Positions 26,285 through 37,059 of a DNA stretch of 55,414 bases are shown in pieces. This stretch comes from Hyphomonadaceae bacterium (GTDB taxonomy: Bacteria; Pseudomonadota; Alphaproteobacteria; Caulobacterales; Aquidulcibacteraceae): the NCBI GenBank assembly GCA_016791425.1, contig JAEUMQ010000022.1, forward strand, positions 1 to 55,414, read 5' to 3'. Positions within the stretch are counted from its first letter, which is position 1; each line of letters opens with the position of its first letter. The position numbers were made by a program, and so were the translations under genes. Under the pieces are notes generated by a model. The model was not told where the DNA came from and made no database searches. It saw only the letters and a list, made by a program, of their open reading frames with translations.

Positions 26285-26920
26285 ATGATCCGCCCGCGCG
26301 TCACCCTGAAGCTCGCCACCAGCCTCGACGGCCGCATCGCGACCGCGTCGGGCGAAAGCAAATGGATCACCAGCGCCGAGGCGCGCGCGGAAGGCCATAA
26401 GCTTCGTTCGCAGCACGACGCCGTTCTTGTCGGCATCGCGACGGTCCTCGCCGACGACCCGCTGCTCACCGACCGCACCGATCCCCCGCCGCCGAAGCAG
26501 CCGCTGCGCGTCGTCCTTGATTCAAGCTTTCGTCTGCCGCCGACATCCAGGCTGGCGCAAACGGCGCAAGCGCATCCGGTGGTCGTGTTCGGCGCAATGA
26601 CGCCGCCGCCGCCGCTGCCGCATGTCCGCAGCGTCGAGCTGGATCCCGCGCGCGTCGAGGCCGTGCTCGATTATCTGAAGCAGGCCCACGCCGTCGCCAG
26701 CGTGCTGATCGAAGGCGGCGGCCGCGTCGCCGCCTCGTTCCTTCGCGCCGGCCTTGTCGATCGCATCGAATGGTTCCGCGCGAGCATCGTCCTTGGCGCG
26801 GAGGGCGCGCCGGGCATAGGAGCGTTGCTTCTCCAAGCCCTGCAGGATGCGCCGCGCTTCGAGAGGCTTGCGGTTCGCCCGATCGGGCCCGATCTTTGGG
26901 AAAGCTACGGCAAGGCTTAG
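26285..26920 (+). CDS. RibD reductase-domain protein (no deaminase domain)
   Basis: This 211-residue protein is the RibD C-terminal reductase, which reduces 5-amino-6-ribosylamino-uracil phosphate in riboflavin synthesis. PRVTLKLATSLDGRIATASG and SKWITSAEARAEGHKLRSQ, DAVLVGIATVLADDP and VLIEGGGRVAASFL are the family motifs. The zinc deaminase domain (HAE, PCxxxGxxxxC) expected at the N terminus of RibD is absent here and in the leader. The operon position matches ribD, so the deaminase must be encoded elsewhere or the repeat-filled gap marks its loss. Confidence 0.85.
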   Translation: MIRPRVTLKLATSLDGRIATASGESKWITSAEARAEGHKLRSQHDAVLVGIATVLADDPLLTDRTDPPPPKQPLRVVLDSSFRLPPTSRLAQTAQAHPVVVFGAMTPPPPLPHVRSVELDPARVEAVLDYLKQAHAVASVLIEGGGRVAASFLRAGLVDRIEWFRASIVLGAEGAPGIGALLLQALQDAPRFERLAVRPIGPDLWESYGKA

Positions 26921-26929
26921 GCTCAGGCG

Positions 26930-27547
26930 ATGTTCACCGGGATCGTGACGGCCATCGGCGAAGTGACGCGCGCGGAGAAGGGCGACCAGGCGCGCTTCAC
27001 CATCGCCTCTCCCTATGACGCCGCGTCCATGGCGATCGGCGCCTCGATGGCGCACGCCGGCTGTTGCCTCACGCTGGTCGAGGTCGCCGCGACGGCGACC
27101 GGCGCGCTGCACGTGGTGGAATGCTCGCCCGAGACGCTGGCCAAGACGACGCTGGAGGAGTGGCGCGTCGGATCGAAGATGAACCTCGAGCGCGCGCTGA
27201 AGATGGGCGACGAGCTCGGCGGCCACATGGTGGCCGGGCACATCGACGGTGTGGGAGCGCTCGCATCCAAGCGCATCGAGGGCGACTATCTGCGCCTCGA
27301 TTTCGCTGCGCCGCCTGCGCTCCTCCCTTACTTGGCGCCCAAAGGCTCCATCGCCATCGACGGCGTGTCGCTGACCGTGAATGTGGTTGAGCAGGACCGC
27401 TTTTCCGTGATGATCATCCCCCACACCGCGGGCGTCACCACTCTGGGCGCCCTTGAGGAAGGCGATCCGGTGAATCTGGAAGCCGACCTCGTGGCGCGCT
27501 ATGTGGCCAGGATGTTGGGCGACCGTGCGCCCGGTAAGGAAAGCTGA
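26930..27547 (+). CDS. ribE: Riboflavin synthase alpha subunit
   Basis: This 205-residue enzyme dismutates two 6,7-dimethyl-8-ribityllumazine molecules to riboflavin. It begins MFTGIVTAIGEV and has the two lumazine-binding repeats, the first containing GCCLTLVEV and the second ending in IDGVSLTVNVV; GHMVAGHIDGVG lies between them. Its stop overlaps the ribB start by one base (TGATG). Confidence 0.96.
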   Translation: MFTGIVTAIGEVTRAEKGDQARFTIASPYDAASMAIGASMAHAGCCLTLVEVAATATGALHVVECSPETLAKTTLEEWRVGSKMNLERALKMGDELGGHMVAGHIDGVGALASKRIEGDYLRLDFAAPPALLPYLAPKGSIAIDGVSLTVNVVEQDRFSVMIIPHTAGVTTLGALEEGDPVNLEADLVARYVARMLGDRAPGKES

Positions 27548-28704
27548 TGGCCGCCAAGCGCGTACCGATCCTGGACGACCTGAAGCGCTACATTTCCCCG
27601 GCCGAGGAAGTGATCGAGGAGGCGCGCCAGGGCCGGATGTTCATCCTCGTCGACGCCGAGGACCGCGAGAACGAGGGCGACCTCATCATCCCCGCCCAGT
27701 TCGCCACGCCCGACAAGGTCAACTTCATGGCCAAGCACGGGCGCGGCCTCATCTGCCTCGCGATGACCCACGAGCGCACGCAGGCGCTGGGGCTGGAGCC
27801 CATGAGCCGCCGCAACGGCACGCAGCTCGGCACCGCCTTCACCGTCTCCATCGAAGCGCGCGAAGGCGTCACCACCGGCATCTCCGCGCACGACCGCGCC
27901 CACACCATCGCGGTGGCGATCGACCCCACCAAGGGCGCCGGCGACATCGTCTCGCCCGGCCACGTCTTTCCGCTCGAAGCCAAGGACGGCGGCGTGCTCG
28001 TTCGCGCCGGCCACACCGAGGCGTCGGTCGACATCGCGCGTCTCGCCGGTCTCATTCCAGCGGCCGTGATCTGCGAGATCATGAACGAGGACGGCGCCAT
28101 GGCGCGCCTGCCCGAGCTCGTCGGCTTCGCCCAATTGCACGGCCTCAAGATCGGCACCATCGCCGACCTTATCGCCTATCGGCGCCTGCACGATCATCTG
28201 ATCGACAAGGTGCTGGAGCGCCCGTTCGAGAGCCGCTACGGCGAAGGTTTCCGGCTCTGCGTCTTCCGCAACAATCTCGACGGCGCCGAATACGCCGCTT
28301 TGGTGCGCGGCGAAGTGCGCCCCGACCGCCCCACGCTCGTGCGCATGCATCGCGCCCATATCGGCCACGACCATCTGGGTGAAGCGGGCCCGCGCGCGCA
28401 ATTGCTGGAGCGCGCGCTGCGCGAGATCGCGGCCGAGGAGGGCGGCGGCGTGCTCGTGCTGCTGCGCGACCGCCACCCGAACTGGATGGCCGGCCATCTC
28501 GGCGCCGACATCGATGATCCCGAACCGGAGCGCCAGCGCCGCATGCTGCGCGAATACGGCGTCGGCGCGCAGATCCTGCGCGAGCTCGGCGTGCGCCAGA
28601 TCGTGCTCCTGTCGCCCGATCAGCCGCGCCACCTTGTCGGCTTGGAGGGCTATGAGCTCTCCATCGTCGGCTGGCGCAATTTCAAGCAGGACGAAGACGC
28701 ATGA
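27547..28704 (+). CDS. ribB: 3,4-dihydroxy-2-butanone 4-phosphate synthase with degenerate GTP cyclohydrolase II domain
   Basis: The N-terminal 210 residues are an intact DHBP synthase: DAEDRENEGDLIIPAQF, GTAFTVSIEAREGVTTGISA and RAGHTEASVDIARLAGL. The C-terminal half aligns in layout with GTP cyclohydrolase II but lacks the zinc cysteines (normally C-x-GDxFGSxRCDC): the corresponding stretch reads MHRAHIGHDHLGEAGPRAQL. The QEGRG motif is also gone (LRDRHPNWM). It is therefore expected to make only the four-carbon precursor, resembling the RibBX-type proteins described in proteobacteria. A functional ribA should exist elsewhere. Confidence 0.9.
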   Translation: MAAKRVPILDDLKRYISPAEEVIEEARQGRMFILVDAEDRENEGDLIIPAQFATPDKVNFMAKHGRGLICLAMTHERTQALGLEPMSRRNGTQLGTAFTVSIEAREGVTTGISAHDRAHTIAVAIDPTKGAGDIVSPGHVFPLEAKDGGVLVRAGHTEASVDIARLAGLIPAAVICEIMNEDGAMARLPELVGFAQLHGLKIGTIADLIAYRRLHDHLIDKVLERPFESRYGEGFRLCVFRNNLDGAEYAALVRGEVRPDRPTLVRMHRAHIGHDHLGEAGPRAQLLERALREIAAEEGGGVLVLLRDRHPNWMAGHLGADIDDPEPERQRRMLREYGVGAQILRELGVRQIVLLSPDQPRHLVGLEGYELSIVGWRNFKQDEDA

Positions 28705-29171
28705 AGACGTCCGACAAGGCCGCCGTTCAGAAGGTCCCCGGCGCGCGCATCCTGATTGTCGCGGCCTATTATTATCGCGACATAGTCGATCAGCTGGTGA
28801 CGGGCGCAAAGGCCGCGATCGAAGCGGCCGGCGCCGAAGCAGCGATCATCGACGTGCCCGGCGCCTTCGAGATCCCGACCGCGATCTCCTGGCGCGCCAA
28901 GGCCGGCCGCCCGTTTGACGGCTATATCGCCTTGGGCTGCGTCATCCGCGGCGAGACCAGCCATTACGACTATGTCTGCGGCGAGAGCGCGCGCGCGCTG
29001 ATGGACCTCGGCGTCCGCGACGGCATCGCCATCGGCTACGGCATTCTCACCGTCGAGAACGAAGCGCAGGCCAAGGCCCGCGCCGACATTAGCGGCCGCG
29101 ACAAGGGCGGCGAAGCCGCGCGCGCGTGCCTGGCGCTCGTCGCGCTCCGCCGCGATCTGCTGCGCGGATGA
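28701..29171 (+). CDS. ribH: 6,7-dimethyl-8-ribityllumazine synthase
   Basis: This 156-residue enzyme joins DHBP with the ribitylamino-uracil to form lumazine. ILIVAAYYYRDIVDQL, VPGAFEIPTAI and the catalytic region GCVIRGETSHYDYVCGESARAL are present. It overlaps ribB by four bases upstream and nusB by four bases downstream. Confidence 0.96.
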   Translation: MKTSDKAAVQKVPGARILIVAAYYYRDIVDQLVTGAKAAIEAAGAEAAIIDVPGAFEIPTAISWRAKAGRPFDGYIALGCVIRGETSHYDYVCGESARALMDLGVRDGIAIGYGILTVENEAQAKARADISGRDKGGEAARACLALVALRRDLLRG

Positions 29172-29635
29172 GGGAGCGCGCCGCCAAAGAACGCTCAGGT
29201 CGGCGCGCGGCGCGTCTCGCGGCCGTCCAGGGCCTCTATCAGATGGAGGTGTCAGGCGCCTCCACCGGCGAGGTGGCGGAGGATTTCCGCGCCGGACGCC
29301 TGCCGCGCGGCGATTCCGGCCCGTTCGAAGAAGAGCCGGAGCCGGAGCTTTTCAAGACGCTGCTCGACGGCGCCGTGGAACGCCAGGAGGCCGTGGACCG
29401 CGCCATCGCTGCGCGTCTCAAGGGTTGGAAGCTGGAGCGCATCGACAGCGTCGCGCGCGCCATCCTGCGCGCCGGCGTGGTGGAGCTGGAGCAGACCCGC
29501 ACGCCGACGCCGATCGTGATCGACGAATACGTCGAGATCGCCAAGGCCTTCTTCGACGGCCCCGAGCCGGGCTTCGTCAACGCCGCGCTCGACGCCTGCG
29601 CCAAGGACCTGCGGCCTGATACAATCGAGCCGTGA
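29168..29635 (+). CDS. nusB: Transcription antitermination protein NusB
   Basis: This 155-residue helical protein forms the NusB-S10 complex for rRNA antitermination. RRAARLAAVQGLYQMEVSG at the N terminus and RAILRAGVVELEQTRTPTPI, VIDEYVEIAKAFFDG and FVNAALDACAKDL at the C terminus are the family signatures. The ATG at 29168 overlaps the ribH stop (ATGA). The ribH-nusB pairing is standard; thiL, usually next, is displaced by a RhuM-family gene. Confidence 0.94.
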   Translation: MRERAAKERSGRRAARLAAVQGLYQMEVSGASTGEVAEDFRAGRLPRGDSGPFEEEPEPELFKTLLDGAVERQEAVDRAIAARLKGWKLERIDSVARAILRAGVVELEQTRTPTPIVIDEYVEIAKAFFDGPEPGFVNAALDACAKDLRPDTIEP

Positions 29636-29665
29636 GTCGCGGCCGCGGCGCACGCGGAGGAACCG

Positions 29666-30688
29666 ATGGCGAAGAAGAAGTCATCGAATGACACGCCGGA
29701 AACCGCCCTTGAGCGGCTCTCCGCGGCTGCATTGGAAGCCCCGGTACGCCTCGTTCAACGCGAGGGCGATCCCTCTCCGCCTATCCTCTTCTACGCCACC
29801 GACAAGGGCCCGAAGCTCGAGGTGCGGGTCAAGGACGGTGATCTCTGGGTGACCCAGGCGCAGATGTCGTCCTTGTTTGGCGTCGATGTCCGGACTGTGA
29901 ATGATCACGTCCAGAAATATCTGCAGGACGGCGAAATCGACGATTCAGTTATCCGGAAATTCCGGATAACTGCGTCCGACAAAAAGACCTACGAAACCAA
30001 TCACTACGCGATCGACGTCGCCTTCTACGTCGGCTACCGCGTCAATTCCCGGCAGGGCGCACTGTTCCGCAAGGCGGCCACCGACATTCTCGTCCGGTTC
30101 GCCAAGTACGGCTTCGCGATTGATGTCGAGCGGCTGAAGGCGCCGGCCGCGCCGAGCATCGCCGATGAGTTCAAGGACATCATCCGCGAGATCCGGGCAT
30201 CGACCCAGAACGCCTATCGCGAAGTGAAGAAGATGGTTTCGCTCTGCCAGGATTATGACGGTTCGAACGAGACCGCGCGGGACTTTTACGCCCGCATGGA
30301 GAACAAGCTGCTGTACGTGGCCACGAACCACACCGCGCCGGAAATCATCATAGCGCGGGCCGATGCGACGAGCCCGCAGATGGGCCTGACCTACTATCTC
30401 GGGAAGCGCGGTCCGACCCAGGCGGACGCGACAGTCGCCAATAATTACCTGTCCGAGCCCGAGGCGCGCGTGAAGAACCGCGCCACCGTCATGCTGCTCG
30501 ATTACTTTGAAGAACAACTCGATCAGGGACGTCTCGTCACCATGCAGGAAGCTGAGGAGAAGCTCGACGGATTCATCAAGTTCAACAACTGGCCGTTGTT
30601 GCGCGATGCGGGTCGCGTTACCCGTGCGGCCGCGGATCGCCGAGCCATTGAGCAGCAGAAGCTGTACAACAAACGGCAGTCAGAATGA
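29666..30688 (+). CDS. RhuM-family protein
   Basis: This 340-residue protein belongs to the RhuM (virulence protein) family of unknown biochemical role, often found in mobile or defence-like islands. Signatures are VTQAQMSSLFGVDVRTVNDHV, IRKFRITASDKKTYETNHYAIDV and FYVGYRVNSRQGALFRKAATDIL, followed by a Fic/DOC-like arrangement of helices ending LDGFIKFNNWPLL. It lies between nusB and thiL, overlaps thiL by four bases (ATGA), and uses more A/T-ending codons than its neighbours. A perfect 27-bp palindrome sits inside at 29946. It looks acquired. Confidence 0.85.
   Translation: MAKKKSSNDTPETALERLSAAALEAPVRLVQREGDPSPPILFYATDKGPKLEVRVKDGDLWVTQAQMSSLFGVDVRTVNDHVQKYLQDGEIDDSVIRKFRITASDKKTYETNHYAIDVAFYVGYRVNSRQGALFRKAATDILVRFAKYGFAIDVERLKAPAAPSIADEFKDIIREIRASTQNAYREVKKMVSLCQDYDGSNETARDFYARMENKLLYVATNHTAPEIIIARADATSPQMGLTYYLGKRGPTQADATVANNYLSEPEARVKNRATVMLLDYFEEQLDQGRLVTMQEAEEKLDGFIKFNNWPLLRDAGRVTRAAADRRAIEQQKLYNKRQSE
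29946..29972. repeat. Perfect 27-bp palindrome inside the RhuM gene
   Basis: Arms of 13 bp, CAGTTATCCGGAA and TTCCGGATAACTG, surround a single central A. It encodes residues around VIRKFRIT of the RhuM protein. It could be an operator, a hairpin in the mRNA or a recombination site; none is shown. Confidence 0.85.
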
Positions 30689-31668
30689 GCGCTGACGAAC
30701 TGGACACGATCGCTCGGTTCTTCGCGCCGCTGGCGACGCATCCCGCTGCGCGGAAACTGAAGGACGACCTCGCGCTGCTGCAGACCCGCGGGCCGCATGC
30801 GATCACCACAGACACGATCGTCGAGGGCGTCCACTTCCTCCCCGACGATCCGATCGGGACGGTGGCGAAGAAAGCGCTGCGCGTGAACGTCTCCGACCTC
30901 GCGGCGAAAGGCGCGCTGCCGTTCGGGATATTTCTCAACCTGTCCTGGCCCGCCGCACGGCCCGCCGCGCAATTGGCCGGCTTCGCCGAAGCGCTGGGCG
31001 AAGACCTGAAGCGCTTTCGCTCCGCGCTCATGGGCGGCGACACCACCTCCACGCCAGGGCCGCTCACGATCTCCATCACCGCGCTTGGCCGCCCGCTGCG
31101 CCGCCGCGCGCCGTCAAGGGAAGACGCCAAGCCAGGCGACGATGTCTGGGTCACCGGCGTGATCGGCGACGCCTATCTCGGCCTTTGCGCGCTCAAAGGC
31201 GAGCTGAAGACGCTGAGCCCCCGTGATCATGAAACGCTCGCGGCGCGCTACCGGGTTCCCGAGCCGCCGATCGCCTTCGCCGCGGCGGTCGCGCGCCTGG
31301 CGCGCGCCTCGATGGACGTCTCCGACGGTCTCCTCATCGACGCCGGCCGCATGGCCGACGCCTCCGGCCTCGCGATCCGGATCGAAGCCGCCGCCGTCCC
31401 GCACTCCGCCGCCGCCCAACGCTGGCTGGCGGTGCCAGAGAACGCCTCCCGCCAGCAGCGGCTCCTCGCCGGCGGCGACGATTACGAGATCCTGTTCACC
31501 GCCGAGCCGGAGAGACGCGCCGCCGTCCGCCGCGCCGCCGCCAGGGCAGGCGTGGCCGTCAGCCGCATCGGCGCGGTGGAGAAGGGCGCCGGCCTCGCCC
31601 TCGTCGATGCGCACGGCGCGCCGCTGCCGCTCGGCGAGACCGGCTACCGCCACAAGCTCGGCGGTTAA
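30685..31668 (+). CDS. thiL: Thiamine-monophosphate kinase
   Basis: This 327-residue enzyme phosphorylates thiamine monophosphate to the diphosphate cofactor. DDLALLQTRGPHAITTDTIVEGVHF is split by the usual metal and nucleotide residues, and VNVSDLAAKGALPFG, LMGGDTTSTPG, SMDVSDGLLIDAGRMADAS and LAGGDDYEILFT are canonical. Its ATG overlaps the RhuM gene stop, so translation is coupled to that gene although nusB is the normal neighbour. Confidence 0.96.
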   Translation: MSADELDTIARFFAPLATHPAARKLKDDLALLQTRGPHAITTDTIVEGVHFLPDDPIGTVAKKALRVNVSDLAAKGALPFGIFLNLSWPAARPAAQLAGFAEALGEDLKRFRSALMGGDTTSTPGPLTISITALGRPLRRRAPSREDAKPGDDVWVTGVIGDAYLGLCALKGELKTLSPRDHETLAARYRVPEPPIAFAAAVARLARASMDVSDGLLIDAGRMADASGLAIRIEAAAVPHSAAAQRWLAVPENASRQQRLLAGGDDYEILFTAEPERRAAVRRAAARAGVAVSRIGAVEKGAGLALVDAHGAPLPLGETGYRHKLGG

Positions 31669-31724
31669 CCTCCTTGGGGAATGCGGGTAACGCTTCGGAA
31701 ACCTCGCGAGGCGAGGCTCGCGCC

Positions 31725-32177
31725 ATGATCGAACAAGCCATGCGCCGGGCCGTCGCGGCCGCGATCCTCGCGACGACGCTGATCTCCGGGCAGGGCGTTG
31801 CGCGCGCCCAGCCGGCCGCCGAGGCCGCCGACACCGCCCGGACGATGGATATGACGTTCATCGCCGTGCCGGTCGTCCGGCACGGCAGGTTGATCAATTA
31901 TCTCTTTGTTTCCATGCGGGTAGAGGTCGCCAATGGGGTCGATCTCTGGCGCACCCGGGAGCGCGCCCACTTCCTCCGCGACGCTCTGGTGCGCGCCGCC
32001 CACCAGAACGATCTGGCCGACGCGGCGCGCGACGACCAGCTCGACCGCCCCCGCGCTATGGCCGTCTTCCGCGCCGCCGCGGCCGAGGCGCTGGGGGCCC
32101 GGGCGGTCGGGGGGCTCAATATCCTGGACGTGCGCCCCGCCCGCCCGATGCAGATGGCTTCACGGTCGGCGGGATGA
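31725..32177 (+). CDS. Exported hypothetical protein, FliL-like pattern
   Basis: The 150-residue product has a signal peptide (RRAVAAAILATTLISGQG, cleavage near ARAQ) and a small domain reading FIAVPVVRHGRLINYLFVSM, then RERAHFLRDALVRAAH. That layout faintly resembles the periplasmic domain of FliL, but the identification is weak. The ATG at 31725 opens directly into the signal. It lies between thiL and hppA without overlap. Confidence 0.6.
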   Translation: MIEQAMRRAVAAAILATTLISGQGVARAQPAAEAADTARTMDMTFIAVPVVRHGRLINYLFVSMRVEVANGVDLWRTRERAHFLRDALVRAAHQNDLADAARDDQLDRPRAMAVFRAAAAEALGARAVGGLNILDVRPARPMQMASRSAG

Positions 32178-32312
32178 AATGTGGCGCCATGGCGCCATTG
32201 CGTAGAAAACCTGCTTTTGGCAGTGTCCGCGCCGCTTTTGGCTTGGGGGAGCGGCCGCCGGCTGCTCGGGCGCTGAGAACGCGCCGCACTTTTCTCCGGA
32301 TCGGACTGAACG

Positions 32313-34481
<2,169 letters not shown>

Positions 34482-34497
34482 GCCGAAGAACCGTAAG

Positions 34498-34525
34498 CGT
34501 CCTCCTCCAAACGGGGGAGGACGCA
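34498..34525 (+). terminator. Strong hairpin downstream of hppA
   Basis: GCGTCCTCC and GGAGGACGC pair around TCCAAACGGG shortly after the hppA stop. There is no T-run, so it is at best a hairpin pause or Rho-assisted end. A second hairpin, CCCCGCGAGCGGGG, occurs near 34607; both resemble the dispersed repeat family (copy 4). The rest of 34482-34652 holds no gene. Confidence 0.45.
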
Positions 34526-34652
34526 AGCCTTCGCTCAACCAGAGCGGCTTCCCCCACGCAAACGCGGGTCGCGACCGTTCGCTTCGCGCAGCCGTGCACG
34601 CATCTGCCCCGCGAGCGGGGAGGGCGGCGCGCTCTGTGTTGGAGTGTCGGAC

Positions 34653-35126
34653 CTAGCGCCGGTCGCGCCGCGGGCCTTCCTCGTTCTCGCCGGTCCGGAT
34701 CGGCGGCGTGCGGCCGATATTGCCGAAGATCTGCTCCAGCAGCCCAAGCTCGCGCCCGCGCGTCGGGGTGACATCGTCGCTGTAGGAGACCACCTGCCCG
34801 CGATCGAGGCCGAAGCGGTCCACCGCCGAGACATTGTCCGCGGCGTCGAAGCGCACCACCAGCACTTCCCGCTCCACGGTCTTGGGGCGTCCAAACCCGA
34901 AGCGCTGATCGACCGAGGAGATGTAATACCAGGAATCCTCGTCGAACGCGGCGGTCGTCGATGGCGTCCCGAGCCGAGTGAGCACAGTGGACTTGGTGTC
35001 CACCCCGACCTGCACCTGCGGCGTCTCCTCCGACTCCGAGATGAACCCGTGGCTGGCCCGCGTCGGCGAACAGGCCGCTGCGAGGGCGGCGGCGACCGCG
35101 ACGCCGATGAGAAGCTTCCCGTTCAT
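34653..35126 (-). CDS. bamE: Outer membrane assembly lipoprotein BamE
   Basis: This 157-residue SmpA/OmlA-family lipoprotein is a component of the BAM complex for outer-membrane protein insertion. The signal ends in lipobox LAAAC (Cys about 19). The conserved core reads TKSTVLTRLGTPSTTAAFDEDSWYYIS and REVLVVRFD. The C-terminal tail extends beyond the minimal domain with a charged, disordered end (ENEEGPRRDRR). It is divergent from the bc1 chaperone gene, as in many alphaproteobacteria; the 257-base gap contains no other gene. Confidence 0.88.
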   Translation of the reverse strand: MNGKLLIGVAVAAALAAACSPTRASHGFISESEETPQVQVGVDTKSTVLTRLGTPSTTAAFDEDSWYYISSVDQRFGFGRPKTVEREVLVVRFDAADNVSAVDRFGLDRGQVVSYSDDVTPTRGRELGLLEQIFGNIGRTPPIRTGENEEGPRRDRR

Positions 35127-35383
35127 TCCCTGGACCTCATGAGTCGCGACGCTAGCCCCGATCCCGATTGCTTCGCAAACGGGTGAATCGGGTCTACCCA
35201 TCAAAAACCACCGCTTCTCGTCCGAAACCGCAGGCGCCTTCGGGAAGCGGCACGACGTTGAACGGCGCCGGGGCCAATCCAATTCCTGCGCAATCCAACG
35301 CCTGAATCCGGCGACAACGCGGCGATGCGCGCGAAAAGGGGCTAGAACCGCCCGGTGCGTGCGGCAAGGGGAGTTCGCAGACG

Positions 35384-35905
35384 ATGCTGGGATGGTTCCG
35401 GAAACGGCCGGAGGAGGCCGCCGCCGCCCGGCTGCTCGACACGGTCGTCCGCGTGAGCCGCCAGCCCGGCTTCTACGGCGAGGGCCGCGTGCCCGACACC
35501 CTGCAGGGCCGCCTGGAGGTGCTGCAGCTGCACGCGATCCTGGCGCTGCGGCGGCTCAAGGCCGAGCCGAGCGCCGCTGCGCTCGCCCAGGTCTTCACCG
35601 ACCGCCTGTTCGCCAATATCGACGCCGGCCTGCGCGAGGATGGGGTCGGCGACCTCTCGGTCCCGAAGAAGATGTACAAGGTGGCCGGCGGCTTTTACGG
35701 CCGGCTCCCGGTCTATGACGGCGCCCTCAGCGCCGCCGACCGAACCGCCCTGACCGAAGCGATCGGCCGGAACGTGCTGGCCGCCGCGGACGCGCCCTAC
35801 GCCGCAACACTGGCCGACCACGCGCTCGCCGCCGCCGCCGCGTTGGCGCAAAGGCCGCTTCCGGACATGGAGCGTCTCGACGCCTGGGGCGCGGCGCCGG
35901 TCTAG
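35384..35905 (+). CDS. Ubiquinol-cytochrome c chaperone (CBP3/UQCC1 family)
   Basis: This 173-residue protein matches the alphaproteobacterial CBP3/UQCC1 family that assists assembly of the cytochrome bc1 complex. LLDTVVRVSRQPGFYGEGRVPDT, RLEVLQLHAILALRRLK, LFANIDAGLREDGVGDLSVPKKM and KVAGGFYGRL are the family signatures. plsX follows after about 100 bases; the DUF177 gene that frequently intervenes is absent. Confidence 0.88.
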   Translation: MLGWFRKRPEEAAAARLLDTVVRVSRQPGFYGEGRVPDTLQGRLEVLQLHAILALRRLKAEPSAAALAQVFTDRLFANIDAGLREDGVGDLSVPKKMYKVAGGFYGRLPVYDGALSAADRTALTEAIGRNVLAAADAPYAATLADHALAAAAALAQRPLPDMERLDAWGAAPV

Positions 35906-36003
35906 CCTTCAGGACGTTTGGCAAAGGTGGGGCGAGCCTCTATGGTCCCGGCCCGCCGCCGCGGGCGCCAAGCGGATCGCAAGCGGCGGGGTAAGGGCGT
36001 TTC

Positions 36004-37059
36004 ATGGCCGAGAGGCTGGTCTTATCGATCGATGGAATGGGCGGCGACCACGCGCCCGAGATCGTCATCGAAGGCATGCAGATCGCCGCCCAGCGGCTGC
36101 CGCATCTTTCCTTTCTGGTGCATGGCGACGAGGCCAAGCTTGCGCCGCTCCTCACCGCGAACGCCGCCGCCCGCGCGGTGAGCGAAGTGCGCCACACCGA
36201 GGCGCACATCGGCATGGAGGTGAAGCCCAGCCAGGCGCTGCGCCAGGGCCGCGGCTCCAGCATGTGGAACGCCATCGCCGCGGTGGAGGAGGGCCAGGCC
36301 CGCGCCATCGTCTCGGCCGGCAACACCGGCGCGCTGATGGCCATCTCGATGATCCGCCTACGGATGGTCCAGGGCGTGCACCGCCCGGCGCTCGCCGCGC
36401 GCTGGCCGGCCGCCAGCGGCGGCTATGTCGTGCTGCTGGACGTGGGCGCCAATGTCGAGGCCGACGGCCAGCAGCTGGTCGAGTTCGCCATCATGGGCGA
36501 GGCCTTCCAGCGCGCCGTCTCCGGCAAGGCCCGTCCGAGCGTGGCGCTGCTCAATGTCGGTGCGGAGGACCAGAAGGGCCACGAGGAGATCAAGGGCGCC
36601 GCCCGGCTGATTCGCGCCGCCGGCGTCGAGATGGATTTCCGCGGCTTCGCCGAGGGCGACGACATCGCCAAAGGAACGTTCGACGTGATCGTCACCGACG
36701 GCTTCACGGGAAACATTGCGCTGAAGTCGGGGGAGGGCGCCGCCCGCCTGGTCGCGGGCCTGCTCCGCGAGGCGCTGACCAGCAGCCTGATGGCGAAGCT
36801 GGGAGCGCTCATCGCCTATCCCGCGCTCAAGAAGCTCCGCCAGCGCATGGACCCGAGCAACTTTAACGGCGCTGTTTTTCTCGGCCTTAACGGCCTTGTG
36901 GTCAAAAGCCATGGCGGCACGAACGCGATGGGTTTCGCCGCCGCCATCGAGGTCGCCGCCCTCATGGCCCAAAGTCACTATCGCGAGGAAATCGCGAGCA
37001 ATCTTGCCCGCCTTGGGTCCGCCCAGGCGCCCGCCGCGCAACAGCAGGACGCTGGTTGA
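36004..37059 (+). CDS. plsX: Phosphate acyltransferase PlsX
   Basis: This 351-residue enzyme converts acyl-ACP to acyl-phosphate for phospholipid synthesis. [18 protein letters not shown] at the N terminus, [53 protein letters not shown] and [18 protein letters not shown] are family signatures. Its stop overlaps the fabH ATG by one base, the classical plsX-fabH pair. Confidence 0.97.
   Translation: MAERLVLSIDGMGGDHAPEIVIEGMQIAAQRLPHLSFLVHGDEAKLAPLLTANAAARAVSEVRHTEAHIGMEVKPSQALRQGRGSSMWNAIAAVEEGQARAIVSAGNTGALMAISMIRLRMVQGVHRPALAARWPAASGGYVVLLDVGANVEADGQQLVEFAIMGEAFQRAVSGKARPSVALLNVGAEDQKGHEEIKGAARLIRAAGVEMDFRGFAEGDDIAKGTFDVIVTDGFTGNIALKSGEGAARLVAGLLREALTSSLMAKLGALIAYPALKKLRQRMDPSNFNGAVFLGLNGLVVKSHGGTNAMGFAAAIEVAALMAQSHYREEIASNLARLGSAQAPAAQQQDAG

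Noticed and set aside
29666-31668. Prophage or integrative island around the RhuM gene
   Set aside because: No integrase, phage or transfer gene is present and the flanking operon is otherwise intact; only one foreign-looking gene is seen.
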